A stretch of 64,000 bases of DNA from Leucosporidium creatinivorum (taxonomy: Eukaryota > Basidiomycota > Microbotryomycetes > Leucosporidiales > Leucosporidiaceae), in the NCBI GenBank assembly GCA_001600635.1, contig BCKL01000001.1, forward strand, positions 662,808-726,807, given 5' to 3'. Of the stretch, positions 34,686 to 46,321 are shown piece after piece. The position numbers and the translations under genes are program-made. The notes under the pieces are model-generated. The model was not told the origin of the DNA and did not search any database. It was given only the letters and a program-made list of their open reading frames with translations. Within the stretch, counting starts at the first letter, position 1. The number at the start of each line of letters is the position of its first letter.

Positions 34686-36344
34686 ATGTCCGTCCCAGTA
34701 AAGGTGAGCTTCCCCTGCAGCCTCTCGCCTCGAAACGACAGCTCACCCCCGCGACTCTCTTTAAATCTCTCAGTCGACGCCGCTCGTGTGTGCAGGGCAA
34801 GTCGGCTTGTAGGGCTACAACAACGCACTACTAACCTACTGAACTACAGCCACACGCGACCCGTTCCCTCGCTTCACTTCTCCCCTCTGCTCGCTCCTCC
34901 TTCGCCGCTTTCGCCAGGCGGCACCGCTCGTTCGTTTCCCGCTTCGGATGCCTCTTGAGCGCTATCGCTGACAGCTAGAAATGCTGCAGAAAACCCCGAT
35001 TACCTCCTCATCTCCTCCTGCAAGGATGGCAAGCCTCAGCTGCGTGACTGGTACGTGAAACGAACAGCGCGTTTCGCCCTAGTTGGAGCTGTAGCTGATC
35101 TTGTGCCCTCGCTACAGGCTCGGGGACTGGTGTGGGACTTTCTTGGGACACAAGGGAGCAGTTTGGAGCGCTCGCCTCTCCAACGACGGCGCTACCGCCG
35201 TGACTGGCTCGGCGGACTTCAGCGCGTGAGCCTCTCCTTTGTCCTCCTCATCTCCTTACAGTGCTGATCTGTTCTGCTCGCTCTTCGAAAATGAACAGCA
35301 AAGTATGGGACTCGCACTCTGGCGCCTGCCTCACCACCCTCCCTCACCACCACATCGTTCGCACCGTCGACCTCTCTTCGAACGCTACCAAGGTGCTGAG
35401 CGGTGGACCCGAGAAGAAGCTGAGGTTGTGGGATTTGACCAAGGCGCCCAAGGATGGGTCCGAGTGGACCACGGCCGAAGAGGAGGGAGGAGTCGTCGAG
35501 TTCGTCATGGAGGATGGGAAGGCTCATGAGGGGTCGATCAAGAGCGCTTGCTTTGATGAGAAGAGGGATAGTGTCATCTCAATGGGGGAGGATAAGGTCG
35601 TCAGGTGAGGTTAATATTAGTGCGGCTCGACGAGGAGCCCTTCAGAAACGGCAATGCTGACCCTCGGCGATGACCTTGCTTCAGGTGGTGGGACCTTCGC
35701 ACGCGACAAGCGACTCATACCATGAACTTCTCTTCACCCATCACCTCGATGGAAAAATCCCACGACGGAGAACTGCTTGCCATCACCTCAGGCAACGACG
35801 TGACCTTCATCTCTCTCGAATCGTGAGTTCGCCCTCCTCACCCCTCCTTTCTCTCCTCGCTCACCCTTCTCGCATCTACAGTCGACTCCCTTACCGCACC
35901 CACACCCTCGACTACGCCCCTTCCACCGCTTCCCTGCACCCCATACACCGTGAAACGTTCGTAACGGGTGCGGTCAAGGACGAGTGGGTGCGAGTGCATG
36001 ACACCGAGAGTGGAGAGGAGAAGGAGGTTGGCAAGGGGCATCATGGACCTGTGAGTAGCCGTCTCTGTTCTTCTGTTGCCTTTCCGCTCGCCGCGAGGTC
36101 GCAGGGTGCAGGCGCTGACTCCCCTCGGCGATCCTCGATTTCGACTATCAGGTCCACTGCATCTCTTACTCGCCTGACGGAGAAGCCTACGCTTCAGGTT
36201 CGGAAGATGGTACCATCCGCCTCTGGCAGACCGTACCGAAAAACTATGGTGCGTTGCCGGCTCGCCTGGAGCTCCTCGTCGACCTCGGCTGACCCTCTCG
36301 GCTCCTTCGACAACGCAGGCCTTTGGCGCTACAATCAGGGCTAG
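34686..36344 (+). CDS. STRAP-like WD40 protein
   Basis: Homologue of serine-threonine kinase receptor-associated protein (STRAP/UNRIP), a seven-bladed WD40 scaffold linked to SMN/mRNA regulation in animals. Ten exons: 34686-34703, 34774-34796, 34850-34929, 34990-35050, 35118-35225, 35299-35604, 35685-35822, 35882-36050, 36152-36248, 36319-36344 (341 aa). Signature N-terminus [15 protein letters not shown], then [16 protein letters not shown] and [30 protein letters not shown]. The end is [11 protein letters not shown], then [11 protein letters not shown]. Two splice donors are unusual: intron 2 is GC-AG (AGG|gcaagt) and intron 3 starts gttcgt. Both are needed to keep the STRAP-like frame. Confidence 0.92.
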
Positions 36345-36587
36345 GTGAGGAGAGGATACAGGGAGGCGCCAGGTCTCTTTTCTTTGTGCTGCATTTCTGT
36401 AACTTGGGTTCAGTTCTTCCTGGGCGCGACCGACAAATCTCTCGCAAAGCAGCTCTCGATCTCTCTACGCTGCTCCTCGCTGCTGAAGGACAAGACAACG
36501 AAACACATAACAATTTCCCACACTCTGCTTTGCTCTGCTGCACTGCCACCTCCAGATCTATTCTAAACATCTCCCCTCCGCCTCGGC

Positions 36588-39500
36588 TCAACCCCTCGTC
36601 GGCAGCAAGCCCAACCTCGGCCCCGGCTTGACCAAACCCAACAGACTCTTGAACTCTGATCCACTGGAGCCCATCGCTGGTGCGCCGAGCGGGAGCCAGC
36701 TGATGCTTGCGCTGGAGGAGGGGGCGTCGGCGAGGTTGCTGGAGGAGGAGAGGTTCGAGGGGAGGAGGGCGGCGAAGAGGGTTTGTGTCCGCTGGAGGTA
36801 GGACAGGGCGCTGGCTTCGAGTGTCGGTTGGAGGGAGGCGGAGGAGGGAACCTGCATAGAGCGAGGAAGGGGGTTAGCCGACCGCCGAGAAGGAGGAAGC
36901 GCCGAGCCTCGACTCACCAGCTCCAAGAACCCTCCAACAACCTTCTCCCACTCCATTCTCCTGCCAGTATCGTCTCCCTCTCCCGCTCCCACCTCGCAAA
37001 CCTTCCTCAAGAACAATACATCCCAAGCCGCCTGTAGCGCGACCTCCTCCCTCTTCTTGCCGTCCTCCAGCTCTCGCACAATTTTGACGAAAGCTCGTAG
37101 GAGGGGTAGTGTCGATGCCTCGAACTCGGCGAGAAGGGACCGAGCGATCGATGGGTCGGCTTGGGTGCGATGAAGGGAGAGACGGAGGATGGCGGAGACA
37201 AGGGTGCGGAGGGAGGAGAGGATCGAGGCGGAGGGTTGAGTGGGAAGGGGCTGGGCGGAAGAGGTGATAGAGGAGCCGTTGGTGAGACTGCGGTTGGCTG
37301 CCGAGGCGAAGAGGAGCGACAGTAAGCTTCGCACGGTCGGCGGCAAGAACGAGGAAAAGCCGACTCACCATCCCATGCCCACAGGGTGGCCGAGGGCTGA
37401 AGCACAGCCGCAGGGTTAATCGACTCGCTCAGCTTCTTGGTCGCCCGCTCGACGGCCTGTATACGCCAAGATGCGAGCGACCGAGCTTGAAGGTCGAGGA
37501 GGCGCGATTGCCATTCGGCGAGTGTGGTTGCTTCTGCAGAGGCGAGAGTGAGTCAGCTTAGGGAATCAGAGGGGTCGACAAGAGTAAAACTCACCAGGTG
37601 AGTTGAGTGCAGGACTCTCGCCGAGGAGAAGGTCGCGCGTGAACGTCTTGCTCGCCGAGAGCATGAAGGCAAAGTTGCCGAGGAAGAGGGCGCTGTCGAT
37701 ATCTGTGAGGGGCAGGTCAGTCTCAGGTCATAGCTAGCAGCGAAAAAATCAACTCACCTCCAACAGCACCATCGAGCACCTCGGCCATGGCCCTGTAGAC
37801 GCCATCGAGCGTGTCCTTTGCCGAGAAGACATACTGCTCCCTCAGCCGTTCCCTCAGCCCCACTTCCTCGCCCTTCTGCGCCACACCACCTAACCACTCC
37901 TCCAGATCGATCCCCAACTCCCTTGCATGCGCCTCGAGCTCCCCCAGTCCCCTCTCGACCAACGGACTCCTCCCTTCCACTCGCTTGACCACCTCGCCGA
38001 GGAACCCTTCGAACGGGTCGGTCGTCTTCCCTGCCAGTCGAGCGGGCGTAGAGTAGTGCTGTGGTGGTGGGAACGGGAGAGGCGACTCGAAGAGGTGGTG
38101 AGCGGTAGAGAGGTCGGCGGGGGAAGAAGGTAGCGCGACGAGGAGGGAGGAGAGGCATGGCGCGACGCGGGAGATGAGGTTCGAGAGGTGCAGGTTGTAC
38201 ACCGCTTCGAGGCGAGATTCGATGGTCCGTTCCAGGCGGGATTGGAGGGATGCGGCGTGGGTCGCGGATGGCGAGTCGGCCGAGCAGGCGAGAGAGGTGC
38301 GAATCGAATCGCGGATTAGGGAGAGCGTGCGTGCGCCTCCATGCAGCGAGTGAATCCACAGAGTCACGCCTTCGACGACTCGCTCGGTCTCCTTGGCGAG
38401 CCAGTCCTGGATTTGGGCGTGGGCGGTGGTAGGAGGGAGGGCATCGCGAGCCGAGTCGATCGAGAGGAAGGGACAGAAGTCGAGGATGGCGGGAGGGAGG
38501 TTTCGTGCGAGGAGAGGGTAGTTTGGAAGGGTGCTGAGGATAGGCGAGAGAGATGGGGCGACGATCTCGGTTGATCCGGCGACGGCGGAGGGCGATTCGA
38601 TCTCGCGCATGATCTGCAGCAGCAGACCATCTGCTGGTGCAGCGCTCGATACTGGTGCGGCGCCAAAGATCTCTGATGCGGCTTCGACCGTGCGGAGGAT
38701 GAGGCCGAGGACGTCGTTGAGGTTGGACAGGACGTGCTCGACCTCGCGGCTAGCCTTGACCTTGTGAGAGGCCGACGAGTCGAGAATGGCGGAGAGAGAC
38801 TTAGAGCGAGCTTCGAGGAGGGTTGAGAGGGCGGAGGGGAAGGAAGTGTTCTCGAGCATGAGGATAGAGGCGAGAGTTTGTGCCGTGGTCTGCGAGAGAG
38901 CAACAGCAACAGGGTCAGCTCCTGTGCAAGAACGCGGCTCCGACTGCACTCACAATTGGTGCGGTATCCCAATGGCGAAGCTCGGCGGTCGCCCTCCTTG
39001 CGATGACTGCACCCAGCGACCCAATGCTCTCCCACTGTCGCTCGATAATCGGGAAGGCGTCCTTCAGCCCGGCATCCTCATCCTCTTCGTCGTAGGAAAA
39101 GCCGTGGAGCTCTTGGTAGACGACTCGACTGACGCCTTCTAGCCGTGCAGCTTGGAGGAACGAGGACGATTCGAGGAGAGTGTGAACGACCGAGGGGAGG
39201 GAGAGGAGAAGGTTGATGGTGAGGGAGAGGGTTGGTGGAGAGGCAAGTGTCCGACTCGACTCGTCAGGAGTATTAGAAGACCGAGTGACGAGTTTGGGAG
39301 CTCCGACGCGCTTTGTTGGCGTGTCTGTGGAGGAGAGAAGTTCAGCTTCGGCGCTCGCTGTCGGGGAAGGGAGCCGGGACCACTGACCTCCTTCTGCTAC
39401 GCCCTGCACCGTGACTCCTGCCTCTACTCGTTCTAACCGATCTACGAGCTTCTCTGCTGCTGAGCGCATGCGCACAATGGAATCGGCCGCCGAGAGCAGG

Positions 39501-40175
39501 TCGCGATACCGCTCGCCGACCATGGTCCTCAGCTCGGCCACCTTGGCTGCTGCCGCGTCGCTATGGAGGTGGAGCATCGTCAGCTATAGCCCTACACGCT
39601 GCTGCTCTGCTACCCAAGCTGCATCCAACTCACTTGGCGCGTTTCTCCAGCCCGCGCACGTCGCGCACTCCAAACAGGCGAAACACCTCGTTGGGATCCT
39701 CCAAGGCCATCAGATCGAGCTCGTCGGGGTTGGCGCTCTTGGGCCCCATAGCAGCGGGTGTAGCCTTCTTGCGAACATGGCCGCGCTTGAACCGAGTCAC
39801 GCCGCCTGCCTGAGTCGTCGCGACGGTAGCGGTCGAGCCGGCGGTGCTTTGAGTTGCAGAGAAGTTGGAGTAGCGTGGTGAGAGTAAGGATGGCTGGGAG
39901 AGGTTGGAAGGCTGGTAATTTGATGCCTGGTACGATGAACTGGACGGCGCGGGCGAGGAGCGGAACGACGAGAGAGGCGACAGGGCTACTCGACGACGGG
40001 AGGCCAACGGGGAGGGCGACGAAGTGCTAGCGGGCGCTGGCCGTGAGCGCGAGGTAGAAGGTACCGAACTCATGCCCTCGTCCTGCTCGGCCGGCGACGA
40101 AGAGACGAGAAACGACGAGGCGCTCAGAAAGCGAGTGGGGAGAAGCTGAGAGGGAGTCGTCTCGACGAGCTGCAC
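36588..40175 (-). CDS. COG1: Conserved oligomeric Golgi complex subunit 1
   Basis: Lobe A subunit of the COG tether used in retrograde intra-Golgi traffic. Eight exons (minus): 39634-40175, 39388-39560, 38954-39324, 37758-38889, 37595-37702, 37369-37533, 36918-37297, 36588-36851 (1044 aa). The Vps51/COG1 homology is clearest at residues ~165-215: FRLFGVRDVRGLEKRAK, then VAELRTMVGERYRDLLSAAD and SIVRMRSAAEKLVDRLE. The rest is helical with PFxxLL-type repeats; the central exon encodes long amphipathic helices. The N-terminal ~130 residues are Ser-rich and the start is uncertain: ATG at 40073 (MSSVPSTSRS) is an alternative. COG1 and STRAP-like genes converge with 243 bp between stops. Confidence 0.9.
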
Positions 40176-41755
40176 CTCTGTCTCCTACCAAATCTTACCT
40201 CGTCTTCTCACATCGACTACAGCGCCCTCCGATGGCCCTCGGTACTCCTGCACCACAACAACACCGTTCACCCGCCCAGACTCAGCCGAAACGGCTGGCC
40301 ACGCATCTCTCTCGTCTTCTCTGCTCGAGGTTCAGAATTGGAGCACTCTGTTACCTCGCAGCAGCTTGAGCATCCTCTCAGAGTCGACTACAGCGATCCT
40401 GGCTACCTCTGGACCGCATTGCAGTGGAGCAAGGCGGCAGGATCGTTTGGGAGGTTGCTGAGACGTTGCTGAGACGTCAGTGGCGGCGTTGGAGCAGTGT
40501 ATGATGCCGGATATCGTGGAGGATGTGGTGCAGAACTCTGGGAAGGCTGCTGCTTTATAGAAGGTCACCAGGGGCTCGGCGCAAGATAGGTAAGCCCGCC
40601 TCTCACCCAGCGCTCAAGGAATTCAGCTGAAGCTTTTTATGATCCACAGGCTACTATACTGAGCTCGACTCAAGGCGCTGCAGCTCTTTGCCCGCCGCAC
40701 TCGCGTCGTTTCGGCGCTTCGGCGACCCCTCTCGCCCTCGCAACGCTTCGTTGAGCAGGCTGCAGGTCGTCTCCGGCGCCGACAGCATTACGAAACGCTG
40801 CATTCCGGCTTCCACCAGCTCTGCTTGACACTGGTGGACCCGCTCGGCTTTGGAAAGGCGGGAAACGTTCGAGCTGGGATTGGCTCCAGATTCACTTGGC
40901 CGTCGGAGCTTCCTGCTTGCACCCAAGGGCGTTCTGCAGTGCATGGTGAGTCTCCAGACGTTCATAATAATCTATACGACTACTAACGACCTTTCTTCTG
41001 CAGTACATGGCTTGCGTCGACGTTCCCCACTGTCCCGCAGCCGTCATCGGCTCGGGCCTCTTCCCTCTTCTTTGGCTCGCGCACGGCGCCACGACTCGCC
41101 TACAACCTTTCCACCACTTCCATCACCACCCACTCGACCAGTTTTGCAACCCTGCTGCACCTCAACTGTCGATCAAAGCGGCAAATTTTTCAGAAGAGGA
41201 CACGTCCCCTCAGGAGCCGTTTCGTACCGCCTCAGAGCCTCGGTCTGCCTGCAGGACATTCAGAGACGATCAGAGGACGTTGGAGCTGCTGGTGGTTGCG
41301 TGAGTACTACCCATTCACTCCCGGTCGCGCCCCCTCCCGGCCTACACGAGCCTCAGTCGCTGACCTTGTGACGGCTTTCATAGGTCATCTCAGGCCTCCT
41401 GCGGCGCGGGAAAAGGTGTACGACTTGTATATTAACGAGTTCTACGATTTGCGCGGACTTCGGCGCGTGCGGAGGGTCTTGTAGAGCTGGGAGACCGCCG
41501 AGAAGGCCGATCGAATGCTGCTGGACAGGCGACGAAGGGCGCTACGAGGCCTGCAATGTCGTCTAGCTCTGCTACAGAATATAAACTATCTCATGAGCCG
41601 AAAAGCGAGTCGTAGGGAACAGGAAAGGGGGGCGAGATTGAGCCGAAGCTGCCTCAGAGAGCTCGTTCCGGCTTGACCTCTTACTGTTCACTCCCCTCCC
41701 CCTCTGCGCCGACGGCCCTCTCTCGCCTCGTCTTTCGGTCGCGCCGCTGTTCTAC
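40176..41755 (+). other. Unresolved spliced-looking locus or gene remnant
   Basis: 1.58 kb with no recognised protein. Plus-strand splice signals are canonical: gtaagc...atccacag (about 40590-40650), gtgagt...ctaacgac...ctgcag (40946-41003) and gtgagt...ctgacc...catag (41299-41383). Several frames stay open across them, for example QHYETLHSGFHQLCLTLVDP and, near the end, EKVYDLYINEFYDLRGLRR. I cannot match these to a family or choose a start. It may be a fast-evolving gene, a non-coding transcript or a relic. The far left part also holds the COG1 promoter. Confidence 0.35.
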
Positions 41756-44670
41756 ATGAATAGCGAAACCGAATCCAACTCTAGCAAGCGTACCCGAGTA
41801 CCCAAGAAGCCTACAACGATGGACCGCGCCTCATCCTCCTCTGCGAGTGGGAGCGCCCCTCCTACGCCCGCCGCCTTCGTGACGGGCGACCCTCTGGCCG
41901 ACCAAGAGTACGCCGCCTTCGGCTTGGAAGCAGAGGAAGCTCCCCTTCCTGCGCCCCCCAAGAACGCAAAAACCGAAGCGCTCGCAGCCCAGCAGGCGCA
42001 GGAGAACGGTGCGGCGGCGCTGGCAGCTGGAGCGGTCGCTGCTGGAGGACCGAGGACGACTCTGCGCGCTGCTGCCATCACTGGGCCCATCGGTCGGGCA
42101 AAGAGGCCCAATAATGTCAAGTTCAGGTAAGCTACAGCAGCCTCGTCGGCGATGCCAGCCCAGCTCAGAGCGAGCGCCCAAGCTGACGAGCCTGTTGTTC
42201 TTGCCTTCTCGCTCGAGTAGTCCGGCCAAGACGGGCAAGGCGCTCGCTCGGCGGGGAGCCAACGGCAAGGGTATGGGTGATGGAGTAGTCTCGCTCGTGA
42301 GTCGTCGTCTCCTCACTCTCCCGCCCTCGACGAGAGCCCCGCGTGCTGAACACCGATTCGCCGACTGCAGCCCAACAACGACTTCTGCGACGTCTGCCAG
42401 GGCAAAGGCCACTTCCTCTGCTGCGATGGAGGATGCCTTCGCTCCTTCCACTTCAGCTGCCTCGAGCCGCCACTTGAATTGGACGACCTCGGCGACGAGG
42501 CGTGGTTTTGCAAGGCGTGTCGCGCGGTCAGGGTACGTCTCGGAGGCTTCCGCTACAGCTTAGAAACCACGCTGACGATCTTATACATCTACAGCACCCT
42601 CCTCCCAAGCCTCCTCGTGGCTTCTTCCGCGAGCTCATCTACAAGGTCGAGTGCGAGAACCCCAAGGCTTTCCAGCTCTCCGCCGAAATCAAGAGTCTCT
42701 ACAAGAATGGTGAGTCTTCTCTGGTACCGCGATAAGACTACTCGCTAATTTTCGGTCTTTTCTAACAGTCTCCACTGCACCCAACGGCGACTACATCGAC
42801 TCGAACGAGCATCGTCTGCCTTCGAAAATCACGTAGGTCCCGCTTCGGCCTCGCTAGAGCTGACTCCTCGGCCTACCTGGTGCTGACTCGTGTTTCCCTT
42901 CCCACTGTACAGTGGACGAGCAATCGGCGCCGAGGATCGCGATGGCTACCGTGTCAAGGACAAGACGGGTCGCGCCATCGTCTGCTACAACTGCTCCGAG
43001 ACGGCCTCGCAAGCCAAGCAGCGTCGCATCGTCTCCTGCGACTTCTGCGAGCAGCACTGGCACCTCGACTGCCTCGACCCTCCCATGACCGGCATGCCTC
43101 CGCCGACTCGCAAGTGGATGTGCCCTCTGCACTCGGATCACATCCTCGTACGTTGTTCTCGACTGCAGCTTTCTCGCTCCTTTGCTAATTATTATCTGCC
43201 CTGCACAGCCCAAGAAGCGCCTGCCGAAGACTACCAACCTCGTCGTCGTCAACGAGCCCCGCGTCGCCAACAACGGCGACATCATCGTCGTCCCTCGGCA
43301 ACCTGTTCGCGCGCTGGACGACGACCGGTACGAGGAGGTGACGGTCAGCAGGATCCGCTACCAGGTTCCCGAGGACACGGTCATCCTCGACTTCTGGGGA
43401 CGGCTGACTGGCGCTCCCAAGTACGTGGCTGGACTGCAGGAGCATCGGAACTCGAAGCTAACGTATCATCTTTATTTCTGCCCACCAACAGAAGCGCACG
43501 CGCTCCTCAGGTCGCCAAGCTCGTTCGCAACGGCACGCCCGACTCGGTCGCCTCGGCTCTCACCTCAATGGGCGAAGTGTCGGACGCCGACCCTCCAGAG
43601 GTCGCCAAGCTCGGTTACTCGCCCTACTCGAAGCGTAACGCTGACGTGAGTATTCTGACTTCGCGATGCTCGCTCCAGAGCCCCCGCCGAAACGCTTCGC
43701 TCACACGCCTCGTCTACCTCTCCTTGTCCTTGATTCAATCCCTCCTCTTCCTCGACGCTCGTTTCTCACTCTCAGCTCTACGGGCGTCGCACCCCCGCTG
43801 CCGGCCTCGACACTTCTGCTCTCGACCACCTCGCCCTCCTCGCCGAGGACGCCTACGCTGCGCTCGGCGCATCAGGCCCCTCCGACACTCCCACCCCTGC
43901 TACCGGCCCCTCACCACCAGACGGCGCCGTCGCATCGGACAAGGGCAAGGGTGTCGACCGTCGCCCTTCCTTTGGCTCGAGTGGTGGACCCCCTCCCGCC
44001 AAACGCGCACGCCAGTCGCTCGCCCCCGGCGCTGCTCCTCTCGATCACTCCTCCGTCTCTCCCCTCGGATCTTCCAACTCGCCCCTCGCCATCCCTCCCT
44101 ACCGCGCTGGCGGAGTCGACGGTTCGGCGCTCGCAGCTCAGCGCCCTCATCCTCCTGGTCGCGAGCCGTCTAAGCACTCGAGTCAAGCACCTAGCGAGGT
44201 GTCGGTCAAGTCCAAGGAGGACCTCAAGGCGCTGACGCACGTGCGCAAGCTGCTGGCGTCGATGGACGAAGCGGGCATGAGCGCCGAGACATTCGCCGAG
44301 AAGAAGGCGCTCATGAGCTTTATGGATGGAGGAGCGGTGGTAGTGAGTTCGTCATTCTCGTTACCTCTCGCGTGCACTGTTCGATCTGACTCCCTCTTGC
44401 TCGTCTCTTTAGCCGAAACTGGACTTCTTCAACAAGAAGGACTACCGTCAGCCGTGGGGATTGCCGTGGGAGGAGCAGAGCAAGGAGGAGCAGAGCAAGT
44501 CTGAACGCTCGCAGCCGGCTGGCTCGGGCGAGGCGGGGAAGACGAAGGAGCCGGTGAAGAGCAAGCCCGTGCGCCCGAGGCCGGCTGAAGAGCCAGCGGA
44601 CTTGGGCTCGGAGGGAAAAGAGAAGCTGTTCGAGCCGGAAGGATGGCAGCAGACAGTCTTCAATAGATGA
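41756..44670 (+). CDS. Double PHD-finger protein, Rco1-like (Rpd3S subunit)
   Basis: Likely chromatin reader of the Rpd3S/Clr6-type histone deacetylase complex. Ten exons: 41756-42126, 42221-42296, 42371-42532, 42595-42709, 42769-42832, 42913-43147, 43209-43420, 43492-43645, 43776-44342, 44413-44670 (737 aa). PHD1 (~152-200) has FCDVCQGKGHFLCCDGG, then SFHFSCLEPPL and WFCKACR. PHD2 (~283-335) has CYNCSETASQAKQRR, then CDFCEQHWHLDCLDPPM and WMCPLH. The order PHD1, spacer, PHD2 with a long middle region matches yeast Rco1 and human PHF12. The C-terminal third is Pro/Ser-rich and ends FEPEGWQQTVFNR. Function is by family; complex membership is inferred. Confidence 0.85.
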
Positions 44671-45009
44671 ATCAGTGTTTTGGCTCCTCGGGCGGATCCT
44701 TTTGATATGTATTTGCCTTACCCTCGCCCTCTCATCTCGTCTTCTCGCGACAGCTCTCTCTCGGTTTTCCTCTCGGTCTGAGCGAGAACGACAATTGATT
44801 TCGAATGTTCGGGGGGAAGCAAGGGGGACGACAAGAGGGGAGATAAACTGAGCGTAAGGCGTAAGAGAGAGGGCGTAGTAACAGAGGGCGCAATGAAGGA
44901 CAGCGGCGCAAAATCGAGGGGCGTGGGCGAGGGTGTGGATGAGAAGGGGTATGGCGAGTAGGGCACAGATGGGAGACGAGTCGAGCGGTTGAACGCGGGC
45001 GGAATAAAT
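44671..45009. other. Convergent 3' region, Rco1-like / CKS1
   Basis: 339 bp of 3' sequence between convergent genes; nothing else recognised. Confidence 0.4.
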
Positions 45010-46103
45010 CTACTTGGCGTACTTTTGCTGGTAGTCCTTCTCGCGGCGGAAGAGCAGCTGCGAGGGGGAAGCGAGATCAGTCGACCGAGCTGGCGGGACC
45101 GAGCGTAGGAAAGACCGAGACGAACGACTGTGGAAGGCAGGAGATCGGAGGTCAGCGAGCTAAACGATAAGCTCCACGGAACTTGAAAGCACTCACTGTG
45201 AGGCTCGGGAGCGTGCACTGTACGAAGAAGGAAGCGGATCAGCGCCGAGCTGGAGATGGGCGAAGAGCTGGGACCGCTACTTACCGGAGTAGGTCTCCCA
45301 TCCGAGCGACTGCTGGATACCTTTAGATGATCAGTGCGAGGTGTCAGTGCCTCTGAGCCACGAGAATAATTGGAGGCGCCGAGGGAGACGAACCTGTTGC
45401 GAAGGGACGGCGAAGGTCAGCACAGTCGCTTCCAGAGCACGCGCAAAGGCTTAGAGCACTCACCGATTCCACGCCATTCACTCTCCGTCAGCAGCCTCAA
45501 CACTTGTCCTCCAGGCTCGAAGTAATCCGCCGGGACTGGCGAGAGAGAAGCGCAGCTTGGGTCAGCTATCCTGCGCCTGCCGCAACAGTCTGACGCGATA
45601 CAGCTAGCTCCCGACGCGTCAAGAGAGCTGTAGTATCCCCCCGTGCTCTTGTATCGCATCAAGTGCGACTCACTCAGCTTCATGAGGCCCTGTTTGCGCG
45701 AGAGGTCAGCTCTGCGGCTCTTTCTAGCTCCGGCGACGCTCTACAGCTTCCGTTGAAGATACAGGATGGCATCTAGCGCTCACCTTGGGGAGTATGACGT
45801 GACGGTACTCATGACTGTCCTAAAGCAGCAATACTAGCGTCAGTGTCAGTCTCAGTAGGCGTCAGTCTCAGTCTCAGTAGGTGCATAGTAGAACAATCGT
45901 ACATCCGCGTAGCGGTCACTGTAGTGCTGAGGTTGTTGGGGGCCCAAGTCAGTGGATTTGAAGCAGTACAGAGCAGGAGACGCAGCCTACGATGCGGTCG
46001 ACATAGTCGTCGTCTGTTCGGGGCCCAACGGGTCAGCCTACAGCGAGCGAAATCAGTGTAGACCAGTAGACTACTCACAAGTTGCCCCCTTGTTCTCTCC
46101 CAT
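45010..46103 (-). CDS. CKS1: Cyclin-dependent kinase regulatory subunit Cks1/Suc1
   Basis: Binds CDK and phosphorylated partners to promote multisite phosphorylation and cell-cycle transitions. Ten exons (minus): 46079-46103, 45991-46013, 45903-45926, 45784-45819, 45674-45689, 45464-45535, 45285-45320, 45197-45217, 45126-45127, 45010-45057. They total 303 nt and 100 aa. Protein: MGENKGATYDDYVDRIHYSD, then [71 protein letters not shown], YAK. This covers the whole Suc1 fold including the hinge HAPEPH and the HILLFRR strand. Exon 9 is 2 nt long (TC) and supplies the end of the Ile codon. Nine introns in 303 coding nt is extreme even for this intron-rich genome. Confidence 0.95.
45126..45127 (-). 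other. CKS1: 2-nt microexon of CKS1
   Basis: On the minus strand the context is ccttccacag, TC, gttcgtctcgg. The upstream intron (69 nt) has branch gctgacc. The downstream intron (68 nt) has branch gactgatc and ends cctcgcag. Without these two bases the frame after PEPH is lost; with them it reads HILLFRRE, invariant in the family. Confidence 0.85.
45842..45880 (+). repeat. Short tandem repeat in CKS1 intron 3
   Basis: About two and a half copies of a cagtctcagtaggcgt-like unit lie inside the intron between exons 3 and 4 of CKS1. They were probably formed by slippage. Confidence 0.6.
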
Positions 46104-46321
46104 CGTTGAGCAGGTCGTGAAAGCGCGTGCGAAGAGGTCGGAGCCAAGAAGGGCGAGGCTCTATCTCGCAACTTTATCTCGGGCAGCAAGCGATGAGATG
46201 GTCTAAACGGGTGAGTGGGATATCATGCTACAAGTTGGAATTGCTAGTTGCGTTGCTGGATAATTCTATGTACCATTTTCGTCTTTTTGCCTCGTCCTCC
46301 GCGACTCTCGGCGCCGGATCC

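Noticed and set aside
45321-45463. Alternative acceptor caacag inside CKS1 intron 6
   Set aside because: Using it would insert residues and a frame break before GIQQSLGW. The later acceptor (tctaaag) gives the conserved Suc1 sequence.
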